Assembly (NCBI RefSeq): GCF_000266945.1
Contig: NC_018025.1
Span: forward strand, 62,001 to 126,000
Reading direction: 5' to 3'
DNA length: 64,000 nucleotides
From: Desulfomonile tiedjei DSM 6799
GTDB taxonomy: Bacteria; Desulfobacterota; Desulfomonilia; Desulfomonilales; Desulfomonilaceae
Shown: piece by piece, positions 53,586 to 63,400 of the stretch
Layout of the letters: each line of letters begins with the position of its first letter
Numbering within the stretch: the stretch's first letter is position 1
Position numbers and translations under genes: made by a program
The notes under the pieces: generated by a model
The model's database searches: none
Told to the model about the DNA's origin: nothing
What the model saw: only the letters and a program-made list of their open reading frames with translations

Positions 53586-53639
53586 GGAAGAATTCTACCA
53601 CGATTCGCTTTTACGCGCACACCCGTGTTCGAGGAATCC

Positions 53640-54040
53640 GGCAATTACCCAAATTAGTGTCTGATTGAAGATAGGATATTGGTGGGTGCCGTGCCTCCGT
53701 GCCGGCATATATCAATATGATCGATGATATCGCTAGAATGGACCGGCAGGGAGAGGGTGTCTCGAAATTCTCGAATACACAAAAATCGTGCCACGATTCA
53801 TCATCTTTGTAAGGGCAGGTCTCGTGCCTGCCCTCCTGCAATGACCGGCACGGAGGCCGGTCACTACCGGGCACCCACGAGAGGCGCCCCTACAATCAGG
53901 CCGTGAAGACCATGAGAACTTCGTGCCACGATCTGGAACAAATTTTGATTTTTGAGACAGTTTCGGGACGCCGGGACGCCTGTCCCGACTAGTATCTTGT
54001 ATTGGAGCATGGGATAAACGTCAGAGTTTTTGGCAATCAC
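53640..54040 (+). mobile_element. family A+C composite, left of radA
   Basis: Left A arm from GGCAATTACCC, through GTCTGATTGAAG and CCTCCGTGCCGGCATATAT, to CCGGCAGGGA; C insert; right A arm GACGCCTGTCCC, ATCTTGTATTGGAGCATGGG and AGTTTTTGGCAATC. About 401 bases, in the same orientation and with the same insertion point as the composite at 55566. It covers most of the 53586-54126 gap. Confidence 0.8.
53753..53964 (-). mobile_element. family C element (long form) nested in A
   Basis: 212 bp. Ends GAGGGTGTCTC and GAGACAGTTTC are diverged from the perfect inverse. An internal extra hairpin (GACCGGCACGGAGGCCGGTC) distinguishes the long form from the copies at 16031 and 33476. GGGA occurs on both sides of the insert. 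Confidence 0.75.
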
Positions 54041-54126
54041 TATTAAAAGTCTGGTCAGGCATCTTGGTAGGGCACACCTGCGTGTGTGTCATTGACGGCT
54101 CAGACTTGAACCAACACAGGAGCAAC

Positions 54127-55494
54127 GTGAAGAACGAAACTGTTTTCATATGTGCAGAGTGCGGCAAGCAACTCCTGAAATGGATGGGAAGATGCCCCGG
54201 ATGCGGACAATGGAATACCATCGGGGAAAAGCAGGTCTCCGTCTCAAAGGGAGGTGGACCTGCTCGCGTGGTCTCCCCGGACGAACAGAACGATCTGATG
54301 TGCCTTTCAGAGGTCCAAAGCCTTCATGAACCCCGCCTAAACACAGGGATTCATGAGCTGGACAGAGTCCTCGGCGGTGGAGTGGTCCGGCGAAGCGTCA
54401 TACTGGTGGGTGGCGATCCGGGTATCGGGAAGACAACGTTGCTCATGCAGGCGCTCGGGCTTTTGTCACGAAAAGGCGAAAAGGTTCTCTATGTTTCCGG
54501 AGAAGAATCCTTCGAACAGCTCAAATTGAGGGCCGACAGGTTGGGACTTGCCGGAAACGGTTTCCTGGTGCTGGTTGAAAACGAGCTGGAGACGATTCTG
54601 GATAAAGTGAGCCAGGCAGCTCCGTCAGTGATGGTTTTGGATTCCGTGCAATCCGTCTTTTCGAGAGCTTCCGATTCCCACCCGGGCAGTCCGATGCAGA
54701 TTCGCGAGGTGGCAGGTCGATTGCTCCAGACGACAAAGCGCGGGTCAGCAGGGTGTTTCATCGTGGGCCACGTGACCAAAGACGGGGATCTTGCAGGTCC
54801 CAAACTGCTGGAACACATGGTTGATGCAGTGCTCTATTTCGAGGGAGAGAGAGGCCACCCCTATCGGATTCTTCGTGCTGTCAAGAATCGTTTCGGATCG
54901 GTAAGTGAAATCGGTGTATTCGAAATGACGGATGCAGGTCTGTCTGAAGTTGCCAATCCGTCAGAATTGTTTTTGTCGGAAAGACCGCGTGATGCATCCG
55001 GATCGGCTGTAACGGCTCTCGTGGAGGGAACCCGTCCTATTCTTGCCGAAGTGCAGGCGCTTGTCACCGGACCCGTACCGGGCCAGGGACGCCGCACATG
55101 CATTGGTATCGATGCTCAACGACTCGCACTCATTATTGCGGTGATGGAGAAAAAACTCGGGCTTGTTCTTGGAGATCAGAACATCTTTCTCAATGCGGTG
55201 GGTGGCATTCGAGCCATCGAACCGGCCACGGATCTTGCAATCGCAGCGGCAATGCTCTCATCGTTCCTCGACAAGAGCATACCTTCCGGAACTCTGGTGT
55301 TTGGAGAGATAGGTCTCGCCGGAGAGATTCGCAGTGTTTCCAGGGCATCAGCTCGGTTACACGAAGCCAGTCGACTTGGATACACTCGCATTGTGGGGCC
55401 TGTGTCTAATCTGGATCAATTCCCCAAAAGCAGAGAAGTAGTTGGAATTGGAATATCCCGGATCCGTGAACTGGGCGCGGCTCTTTTCGAGTAA
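54127..55494 (+). CDS. radA: DNA repair protein RadA
   Basis: 455 residues from the GTG at 54127, with AGGAG four bases upstream; the frame is open to a TTG 21 codons earlier. The zinc finger CAECGKQLLKWMGRCPGCG starts at residue 9. The RecA-like ATPase has GDPGIGKTT, the RadA-specific KNRFGS motif and a C-terminal Lon-like domain (AGEIRSVSRASARLHEASRL). It processes recombination intermediates by branch migration. Monocistronic, flanked on each side by about 400-base direct-repeat composites. Confidence 0.95.
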   Translation: MKNETVFICAECGKQLLKWMGRCPGCGQWNTIGEKQVSVSKGGGPARVVSPDEQNDLMCLSEVQSLHEPRLNTGIHELDRVLGGGVVRRSVILVGGDPGIGKTTLLMQALGLLSRKGEKVLYVSGEESFEQLKLRADRLGLAGNGFLVLVENELETILDKVSQAAPSVMVLDSVQSVFSRASDSHPGSPMQIREVAGRLLQTTKRGSAGCFIVGHVTKDGDLAGPKLLEHMVDAVLYFEGERGHPYRILRAVKNRFGSVSEIGVFEMTDAGLSEVANPSELFLSERPRDASGSAVTALVEGTRPILAEVQALVTGPVPGQGRRTCIGIDAQRLALIIAVMEKKLGLVLGDQNIFLNAVGGIRAIEPATDLAIAAAMLSSFLDKSIPSGTLVFGEIGLAGEIRSVSRASARLHEASRLGYTRIVGPVSNLDQFPKSREVVGIGISRIRELGAALFE

Positions 55495-55565
55495 TGGATT
55501 ATGCCCTTAGCGCGGCTCATTTCCTAGCTTTGCGTTCGGCCGAGCCACTGGGCTCAGCGCTCTCT

Positions 55566-55970
55566 GACAATTGCCAAAATGAATGTCCGATTGAAGAATA
55601 GAAATACTGGTGGGTGCCGTGCCTCCGTGCCGGCACATCTTCAATATGATCAATGATATCAGTAGAATGTGCTGCCAGGGAGAAACTGTCTCAAAATTTT
55701 CGAATGCGCAAAGATCGTGCCACGATTCATCATCCTCGTAGGGGCAGGTCTCGTGCCTGCCCTTCCCGGAATGACCGGCACTGAGGCCGGTCACTACCGG
55801 GCACCCACGAGGGGCGCCCCTACAATCAGGCCGTGAGGATGATGAGAACTTCGTGCCACGGTCTGGGATAAATTTCGATTTTTGAGACAGTCTCGGGACG
55901 CTGGGACGCCGGTCCCCCAATAGGATCTTGTATTGGAGCATGGGATAAACGTTAGAATTTTTGGCATTCG
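55566..55970 (+). mobile_element. family A+C composite, right of radA
   Basis: Same order and orientation as the composite at 53640: TTGCCAAAATGAATGTCCG, the CCTCCGTGCCGGCACATC hairpin, C insert, GACGCCGGTCCC, ATCTTGTATTGGAGCATGGG and ATTTTTGGCATT. About 405 bases. It fills most of the 55495-56043 gap. Confidence 0.8.
55682..55894 (-). mobile_element. family C element (long form) nested in A
   Basis: 213 bp, ends GAAACTGTCTC and GAGACAGTCTC, one mismatch between inverse ends. It shares the extra internal hairpin with the 53753 copy, and again GGGA stands on both sides. Confidence 0.75.
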
Positions 55971-56043
55971 CCATAAAATCTCGAAGCACCTCTGCCCCAA
56001 TGTGTCCTCCTTTTGACTGCGAACTCGTAGAAACCGAGATTCG

Positions 56044-57147
56044 CTACATTGCGACTGCAGTCTGTTCCTCCTGTTTTCCCAACACGTAATCCAGAGCGTG
56101 GGTCCAATAATTCTCCAGAGCGTCTTTTTTCATGAAAAGACCGATATGTCCGCATTTGCGAATCATAATCTTCCACACCGAACCTGAAACATGCTTTTCC
56201 ATGTTGAACAGTTGTGGTTCGAGAGTAATGTCATCGTTCTCTCCTGCAATGAGGACCACTGGACAGGTAATTTCCTCAAGGCGAACATGTCTTCCCATGA
56301 CCTTGAGTTTGCCTCTCACCAATCTGTTTCTTTTGAACAGTTCATACACTGCTTGCAGGTACCATGCTCCCGCCAGGTCCTGGGTGTACTCATACCAGGT
56401 TCGGAATTTTCGTGAGCGCTGAACTGCGACAGGATTATCGAGATTCGAGTAGAGTCTCACATAATCCCCGATATACCGATCATACGCGTTCATATTCTTG
56501 AACCCGTCCACGATGAACCTGCCCTTCATGACGCCGTTTCCCATTTGAACGAGCGAAGCATAAAAGGCAAGGGGAAGACTCTGGACCATTTCCTGGATTT
56601 TTCCTCCGCCCGCGGTGAAATCGATGGGAGCGCCCCCAAGTATGAGGGACAAAATGTCATCCGGGAAGAGAGCGGCGTAGATGCTCGCAAGCCATCCTGC
56701 TTGGCACAAGCCGATAACGTGAACATTGCATCCGATGAAACGGATGCAATGGCGGACCTGGTTCACCAGATCGTCTATGGTTTCGTGGCATCGGGAAATA
56801 TCGGCACTCTTCCATTCAACAGCGTATATCGTGCTATCCGTGTGCCTCCCGCATAACGCGACCAGCGACTGGTCCGGCAAAGCATAATCCGCTATGCAGG
56901 AATGGTGACCTGCTTGTGGTGGCAGAATCAGCAAAGGAGGACCGGACCTCAGAGGCGTGAATTGTCTCAATTTGAAGGCATTCGTTTCGTACACAACGAC
57001 ATTCTCGGATTGCCATTCGGGCTTATCCGATAAAAGCAGCTCCCTGGTGAATCTGCAAAACCTCTCGGCGAAAAGATAATTCAAGTTCAATTTCCGGAAA
57101 TCCATTTCGGAAACCGAATGCATGTAATGGTCAAAGCTTATTGTCAT
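56044..57147 (-). CDS. PhaC-like alpha/beta hydrolase (polyhydroxyalkanoate synthase family)
   Basis: 367 residues, near the size of class III PhaC. The lipase-like box reads VIGLCQAGW (nucleophilic Cys near residue 170), the G-x-C-x-G form of PHA synthases rather than G-x-S-x-G of lipases. The Asp is in AGENDDITLEPQ and the His in KCGHIGLF. The PhaE partner of class III enzymes, granule proteins and PHA-precursor genes are not seen, so it could be a depolymerase-like or accessory hydrolase. It is upstream of nothing on its strand. Confidence 0.75.
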   Translation of the reverse strand: MTISFDHYMHSVSEMDFRKLNLNYLFAERFCRFTRELLLSDKPEWQSENVVVYETNAFKLRQFTPLRSGPPLLILPPQAGHHSCIADYALPDQSLVALCGRHTDSTIYAVEWKSADISRCHETIDDLVNQVRHCIRFIGCNVHVIGLCQAGWLASIYAALFPDDILSLILGGAPIDFTAGGGKIQEMVQSLPLAFYASLVQMGNGVMKGRFIVDGFKNMNAYDRYIGDYVRLYSNLDNPVAVQRSRKFRTWYEYTQDLAGAWYLQAVYELFKRNRLVRGKLKVMGRHVRLEEITCPVVLIAGENDDITLEPQLFNMEKHVSGSVWKIMIRKCGHIGLFMKKDALENYWTHALDYVLGKQEEQTAVAM

Positions 57148-57767
57148 GATTCCCTTCCATTCAAAAACTTCTCCCTTTTACCGGAGTTAGTTCACCGCTT
57201 CTCCAAGACAAACTTCGAGACTGGTCGCAACTCACGGAGCAACGGGCAAAGCTGTAGCCATCAGCTTTGATATTCGATTGTGATCTTCAGTTTGCGGCGG
57301 GAGGTTTCAGAAGGCAGACGGGAGGAGAAACGGAAATCCGTCACGCCATGCAAAATCATGGTCGAGGCTTATCACGACAGCCCGCCCCAGAATAATTCAA
57401 ATGCCTCGAAAAGAAGCTCATTTGAACTAAGAGTTCTGAGTGGTCGAACTTATAAGAGATTGTCCGGAATTCGTCAACCATTAATTGCAGAAGAACGGGT
57501 TTTTTTTCGCAATATCATCTACTAACCTCTCATGGGAAAAACCCCGGGTAAATGCCAGCCTCATACGCGCGAGCGTCAAGTTCTCTGAAAACAACCGTAT
57601 CCAGGTAGCCTATTTTCCAGGAATTCACCACTGATATGATGTCGAATCGTCAAATCCTGCGCAAACCTGCCAACCAGATCGTTTAAATTGTAGTTTACAG
57701 ATTCCTGCCATAAGCGTATTTTTGAGACTTCTTTTGGTTTGTCGAATGTTTTGCGGAGGGTAGATGG
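57148..57767. other. gene-free stretch
   Basis: I find no convincing reading frame, RNA gene or repeat element here. The only local features are the divergent upstream regions of the PhaC-like gene and rnhB. Confidence 0.5.
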
Positions 57768-58433
57768 TTGCCTGGAGTCAAACTTACCGGGGAGTTTGTC
57801 GTGTCGTTCCGTTTCGAGGAAGAAGCGCTCTCACATGGAGCCCGCAGAATAGCCGGTGTCGACGAAGCCGGCAGAGGTCCGCTGGCCGGACCTGTGGTTG
57901 CCGCAGCAGTAATCATGCATGCGTCGGCTCCTATAACGGAAGTCAATGATTCCAAACTGCTGACTGCGCCCGTTCGGGAAGCTCTTTACACGCAAATCAT
58001 GGAACGAGCCGCATCTGTCGGTATCGGCATCGTATCGTCCCGAATTATTGATGAAATCAACATTTATCAGGCGACGAAGCTCGCTATGAAACAGGCGATC
58101 GATGCAATCGAGCCGCCGCCGGACTATCTCCTCATAGACGGTAATATGAAATTGCCGGTCGAATTACCCCAAATGACCATCGTGAAGGGTGACAGGCTTT
58201 CATTCTCGGTTGCTGCTGCGGGAATCGTCGCAAAGGTCACAAGAGATCGGCTTATGATGCAATTTCACGACGAGTACCCCCAGTACGGTTTCGACAAGCA
58301 CAAGGGATATGCTACCAAATCTCACCGGGAAGCCATTCTCCGGCATGGACCTTGCCCCATCCACAGGGCAGGATTCAAGGGAGTGAAACAACCTGAACTT
58401 CCTCTCTTTTCGTCATGTGATGAGGAAGAATAG
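57768..58433 (+). CDS. rnhB: ribonuclease HII
   Basis: 221 residues. Cleaves RNA in RNA-DNA hybrids and removes misincorporated ribonucleotides. RIAGVDEAGRGPLAGPVVAA gives the catalytic D-E pair (near 30-33), and DYLLIDGNMKLP the next Asp; GFDKHKGYATKSH is the C-terminal motif. The longest frame starts with a TTG preceded by GGAGGG; a GTG eleven codons in (57801) is an alternative. The ATG at 57764 is in another frame. A minus-strand gene ends shortly after it. Confidence 0.93.
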   Translation: MPGVKLTGEFVVSFRFEEEALSHGARRIAGVDEAGRGPLAGPVVAAAVIMHASAPITEVNDSKLLTAPVREALYTQIMERAASVGIGIVSSRIIDEINIYQATKLAMKQAIDAIEPPPDYLLIDGNMKLPVELPQMTIVKGDRLSFSVAAAGIVAKVTRDRLMMQFHDEYPQYGFDKHKGYATKSHREAILRHGPCPIHRAGFKGVKQPELPLFSSCDEEE

Positions 58434-58501
58434 CAATTACTGCCTGCCATGGCGTCGCAACAATTCACATTGGCATTCCTGCGACGGAAGCACAATTCCA
58501 T

Positions 58502-59326
58502 TTACTGTCTGCTCTCTTCCGGAGGACAGTCATAATACGTGTGTACGCCGACCTGTAATTTGCCGAAAAGATTGCCTTCCTGTGCAAGCGACGACAGGTA
58601 CAACGTGTACACTCCCGCGGATCTTCCCGGACAGGGCCACCACATAAAAAGATCCAATTTATCGTCCGAATCGATGTCTCCTGCCCAAAGCAGTGTCGGA
58701 AGTTCCATGTGTTTCGTTAAATCGTACTTAATGCCATGCTCCGTCAGATCAAGCACCGCTCTGGGAGCAGGATCCTGGATATCCGGTCGATTCCGGGTTT
58801 TGTAGTAGTCCAATACTTGAGTTTTCTCACCGTCAGTGAACTCTGCCTTATAGTTGCATACAAATGTTTTTGGGCCGGCCTTGATGACATTGCCAAAAAC
58901 CCGAACGAATGGATGTGATTCCCGAGCATTGTCCGTGGATTCCCACGGGGTCATGAACAGAACGGATTCGCCGGGATAGATGAACCTGTCACCGAGAAAT
59001 GCTGTCCTCACAGGGCCGGTTTTCAAATCCGGCAATCCTTTGATCAGGAAGAGCGGCTGTTCGGGAAAGCCAACCTCGGCACGTACGATCTTGTTGCGCT
59101 GATGATCGATGCCATAGGTTACGGTAATCTTCGCGGGTAAAATCAGAGGGCCGACGTTTGACGGAAAAAGGCCGAGCAGGATTTCATCGGATTTGATCTC
59201 TGAATTAGGAAACATGTTGATTTGTGGCACTATCAAGATTGGCTTGTCACGGGGGGTGTCTTGTGCTCCGGATACAGATGCACACAACAGGATGATTGCC
59301 GTGATTAAGAAGATCAATTGTCTCAT
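58502..59326 (-). CDS. secreted protein of unknown function
   Basis: 274 residues from the ATG at 59326 (GAGGGG upstream; a start six codons earlier is weaker). Signal peptide (LIFLITAIILLCASVSG, about residues 4-21). The mature part has beta-rich stretches (ILIVPQINMFPNSEI, KTFVCNYKAEFTDGEK) and a GDIDSDDKLDLFMWW segment that looks like a single FG-GAP/EF-type calcium loop. Two cysteines near the end. I know no family. It converges with rnhB. Confidence 0.7.
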   Translation of the reverse strand: MRQLIFLITAIILLCASVSGAQDTPRDKPILIVPQINMFPNSEIKSDEILLGLFPSNVGPLILPAKITVTYGIDHQRNKIVRAEVGFPEQPLFLIKGLPDLKTGPVRTAFLGDRFIYPGESVLFMTPWESTDNARESHPFVRVFGNVIKAGPKTFVCNYKAEFTDGEKTQVLDYYKTRNRPDIQDPAPRAVLDLTEHGIKYDLTKHMELPTLLWAGDIDSDDKLDLFMWWPCPGRSAGVYTLYLSSLAQEGNLFGKLQVGVHTYYDCPPEESRQ

Positions 59327-59592
59327 TTTAAGCCCCCTCAGCAATTTTTACTCATGGAACGATAATAATGTTCCTTAAGCGATCGGCAATTGGCTAACTA
59401 ACATACTTTAGCATACAATAAGGAACCTCTCAAGAACTTCAGATGAATCGCAGGCTTATGCGAGTGGCCGCTGACGCAAACGAAAGAATTGCCACGTAAT
59501 TTCGGCTGAAGAAAAGGCTGTTATTGACAGGAAAATAGTGAACGATCCGGCTAAGGACTGATATGGAAAGTGATAGATTTTTTAGTGGGCCC

Positions 59593-59620
59593 GGGAACCT
59601 ATCTTACAAGACAGGTTCCC
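59593..59620 (-). terminator. hairpin downstream of the Pro-rich secreted protein gene
   Basis: GGGAACCT and AGGTTCCC, extended by TCTT/AAGA, form a strong stem. It lies about 35 bases beyond the stop of the gene at 59657 on the minus strand. No U-tract is visible. Nothing else is seen in 59327-59656. Confidence 0.45.
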
Positions 59621-59656
59621 TGTATTACTGCTTTGAAAACATATTGGTCTTAATAA

Positions 59657-60265
59657 TTATTGACGACCCCACTGAAATTTCGATTTTTGATCGGATTGCT
59701 GCTCGGGAGCGGGCTGATCGGCTTTCTTCTGTGTGTCCACCTGGCCCCATCTCATCTTCTTACCTGACGGTTTATCGGCTTCTCCACCTGTGGCTTGAAC
59801 AGGAGTGCCTCTCTTCTTTTCATCCTGGATCTGAGTCTTCGACTCTGCACTCGGTAGCAACGACTCGACTCCCGGGCTGGTTTCTGCCGGTTTCGGAGCA
59901 GTCCGGGCGGCCGGAGGTTGTGCCGGAGCAGCCGGACGTCGATCTGCCGGACGCTGTATAGTCAATGACCGCGGAGTTGTTTCCTGGCGAACTGCGGGAC
60001 GGGGGGCAGGCTGAATCGGAGCTGCAGCCTGGGGTACATTTCCCTCTTCCGGCGAAGCCTCTATCTCCGGCGGGATGAAACTGTCGTAAATCTCTTGCTC
60101 TCCAAAAGATTTAGTTGAAGGAACCCGAAAATCCAGACTGTAATCATCTTCGGTGATCACCGGGTCTGCGGGAGGAAATCGGTCCCAGTAGATTTCTTCT
60201 TCCTCTGCATAAGCAGCGCTGCACGCGCATAAAAGAATAAGGCCGAGGCATAGGATCTTTCTCAT
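59657..60265 (-). CDS. secreted Pro/Ala/Gln-rich protein of unknown function
   Basis: 202 residues from the ATG at 60265 (AAGGAG upstream). Signal peptide 1-20 (ILCLGLILLCACSAAYA). The acidic start (EEEEIYWDRFPPADP) is followed by a long disordered stretch of P, A, R, E and Q, ending with two Trp-Gly motifs (MRWGQVD and FQWGRQ). No recognisable domain. Upstream in its direction lies an A-element fragment, then the RND pump. Confidence 0.65.
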   Translation of the reverse strand: MRKILCLGLILLCACSAAYAEEEEIYWDRFPPADPVITEDDYSLDFRVPSTKSFGEQEIYDSFIPPEIEASPEEGNVPQAAAPIQPAPRPAVRQETTPRSLTIQRPADRRPAAPAQPPAARTAPKPAETSPGVESLLPSAESKTQIQDEKKRGTPVQATGGEADKPSGKKMRWGQVDTQKKADQPAPEQQSDQKSKFQWGRQ

Positions 60266-60404
60266 TTCACACTCCTTGACTAATAATCCAGTCAATCCTC
60301 CCCAAAAAATTCAAAAACTTATGACCTAAATTTAGCATAAAGGATGATAATTAGTCAATAATTTAATCGAGCCGAAGGAACATTCGGTCATGCACAACTA
60401 TATA

Positions 60405-60470
60405 TTGGTGGGTGCCGTGCCTCCGTGCCGGCACATCTTTAAGATGATCTATATTAACGGATAGAATTGT
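60405..60470 (+). mobile_element. family A element fragment
   Basis: GGTGGGTGCCGTGCCTCCGTG and the partner CACATCTTTAAGATGATC are left of a full A element; the right arm is missing. It lies immediately downstream of the RND gene stop. Confidence 0.6.
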
Positions 60471-60497
60471 GAACTCTCAATCCAGTACAGACAATTA

Positions 60498-63400
60498 TCA
60501 AATTCGCGTGCTTCCGGGACCATCCGAAAGTGCGCTGTCGAAATCTATCGGTTTAACCCTCCAAATACGATTCTTGAGATCGTCCAAAACCGTATACACG
60601 ATGGGTATAAAGATCAAAGTGAAGAGGGTCGCGACGGAGAGTCCCCCCACAACCGCCATAGCCAAACCGTTGTAGATTTCCGCTCCCGCACCGTGTTTCA
60701 ATGCAAGCGGAAGCATTCCGAGCACCATGGAAATGGCTGTCATGAAGATAGGTCGCATTCTTCTCTGACTGGCTAGAATCAGGGCTTCATCACGTGCTAT
60801 CCCGTGTTCTTCGATGAGTTGCACAGCATACGTGATGAGGAGAATCGCGTTTTTCACGACGAGTCCCACCATCATGATGTAACCCAGAATAGTAAACGAG
60901 TCGAAGGGAATATTCGTAGCTTTTACCAGCGCATTTGCGCCTATTATGGAAAGTGGAACGCTCAGGAGAATCGATAACGGCCGCACAAACGATTGGAACT
61001 GCATGACGAGCAAGAGATACACTACCACCACTGAAAGCGGAAATACAAACTTGACTGCGTCCGTAAGCTTCTTCAGTTCATTGACTGCACCAAAAGGAAT
61101 GATCGAATAGCCAACCGGAAAAGCCACGGTGGAGTAAATTTTTGAGACGACTTCATTGAAGACGTCGCCGAGAGGACGATCTTGAATAGTAAATTGAACT
61201 CGCGCATTTCGCTTGGAGTTATAATGAGTTATCTGGAGTGGACCGAACGTGGTTTCCACGGAGGCTACACTGGTGAGCGGAATCTGCACTCCGGGTTTCT
61301 GAGGTGACGTAAGAATTATCCTCCCTACGTCGGAAACAGTTGAAAAATCTTCTTCCTGACCCTTGACCCGGATATAAAAATAACGTCCGTCAACATCGTA
61401 CTGAGACGTTGCTTTTTGTCCACCCACCGCAGCTTCCACCGCATCGGCGACATCCCGTACTTCGAGCCCGAAATGAGCGGCACGCTGATGATCCACTCTG
61501 ATTTCGATCTGGGGCTTTTTGAGTGCCAAATCCGTGTATCGGAAAATAATCCCTTTCGTGGTGTTGCCGATTTCCATGATCTGCTGCACGAGTTGTTCGA
61601 TAACGAGATAGCTTTTGCCCATGATCCGTACGTCAACCACATTGGAGCGTGAATAGATGTTACCGAATAAGGGAAACTGAATCGGATTGATGTCTTTGAC
61701 CGGAAGGTCTTTTGCCGCTCTTACCGCATCCTGTGCCACCTGAGTAATTGGTACGCCACTTTCTTCTTCGCGATCGCACACGAGATACACCATGTTCCGA
61801 AAGGAATTCCTATTGGGAATAGCGACAATATGCCGAACGCCCTTAATATTTTTCCACCGGTCTTCCATTATGGACATGACGCGGCTGTTTTCTTCCAGAC
61901 TGGTGCCTTCATACGAGTCAACTTTCATCCGGACCAGATTTGTTCCCCCCGTGGGCAGATATCCCATACCAGGAAGAAGCCAATGGGAGATTCCGAACAG
62001 AATGATTATCCCCAGTATTAATGCCGTTTTTCGACCATAGCCATGCATGAAGAATTTCAACGACCACATGAAACCGTTTGCCACGAGGGTTCCCACGCGA
62101 TCCAGATAGTTGAGAGGCATCAGAATTATCTTGAGCGCTCCCCTCGGCTCTTCTTCATTGCGCATCCAGCGGGAAGCGAGCATCGGCACAACGGTAAATG
62201 CATCGAACAGGGACATGAACACAGCGCAGGAGATAATAAATGCGACTGGAGCAAAAAGTGTCCCAACCTCGCCCTTGAGGAGGAGAATCGGCATAAACAC
62301 CGCTGCTGTCGTAAGTGTAGCCATGAAAGCAGCCATGCCCACTTCTCTCGTACCATCCACGCACGCTCGGATGATGTTCTTCCCTTCCTCATAACGATGA
62401 CGGTGAATATTTTCCAGCACCACAATGGCATCGTCCACCACGAGTCCGATGGACAAGGCAAGTCCCGCTAGAGACAGTACGTTGATCGAGTACCCGAATG
62501 CATACATCCCGATGAACGTTCCGATAATGGAAACAGGTATGGACGTTGCCACTATGAAGATGCTTCTCCATTTCTTGAGGAACAGGAAAAGCACCAATAA
62601 AACAAGAATGACAGCTTCAATGAGGCTATATGTGACTATTCGGACCGCGTCTCGAATATAGGTGCTCTGATCGTACAATTTTTCGAATTTGACTCCGAGA
62701 GGCCCATATTCCTTGTTCATCAGGGCTATTTCACGATTAACCAGATCGATGGTATTGACGATATTTGCGCCCACTTGATTAAAAACGCTGAAGCTGATTC
62801 CGGTTACTCCATTGATGCGGCAATAGGAATCCGGCCGCTCATAGAGATCTTCGATGATCGCAACATCCTGGAGATGAATGATAGGCTCGCCCGGTTTTGA
62901 AATGATGACTTTACGGAATTGCTCTGCCGTAAGCAGTTCGCCGACGGTACGAACCGTCCATTCACGTGTTCCTTCAATGAAGTAGCCGCCGCTCCTGTTC
63001 AGGTTGGTGCGATCGATAAAGTTCTTTATGTCCGATACAGTGAGTTGTCGGGCTTTCAACCGTTCGGCATCAAACGTGATGCGCATTTCGCGATTGCGGT
63101 TTCCGTCGAACTGACAGTCCCCTACGCCTTCAATTCGCTTGATACGCGGGGCAATCTCGCGGTCAGCCCACGTAGACATGGTTACGATGTCTACGTTCCC
63201 GGTGAGCGAAAACTGATAGACCGGCAGACTCACGCGTTCGGAAGCTTTGAAAATCTGAGGCTTCTGAACAGCAGACGGAAGGTCGGTTACCCGATCGAGA
63301 TTCCGTTGCAACTCTGCTGCTGCAAGATCCAGATTTGTTCCCGGCTTGAAATTGAGAATAATGAATGATTGACCGTACGGAGAAAAGCTATGTGAATAAA

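Noticed and set aside
57148-57767. Hidden RNA gene in the longest empty gap
   Set aside because: I looked for tRNA, SRP RNA, tmRNA and 6S-like patterns and saw no cloverleaf or conserved loop.
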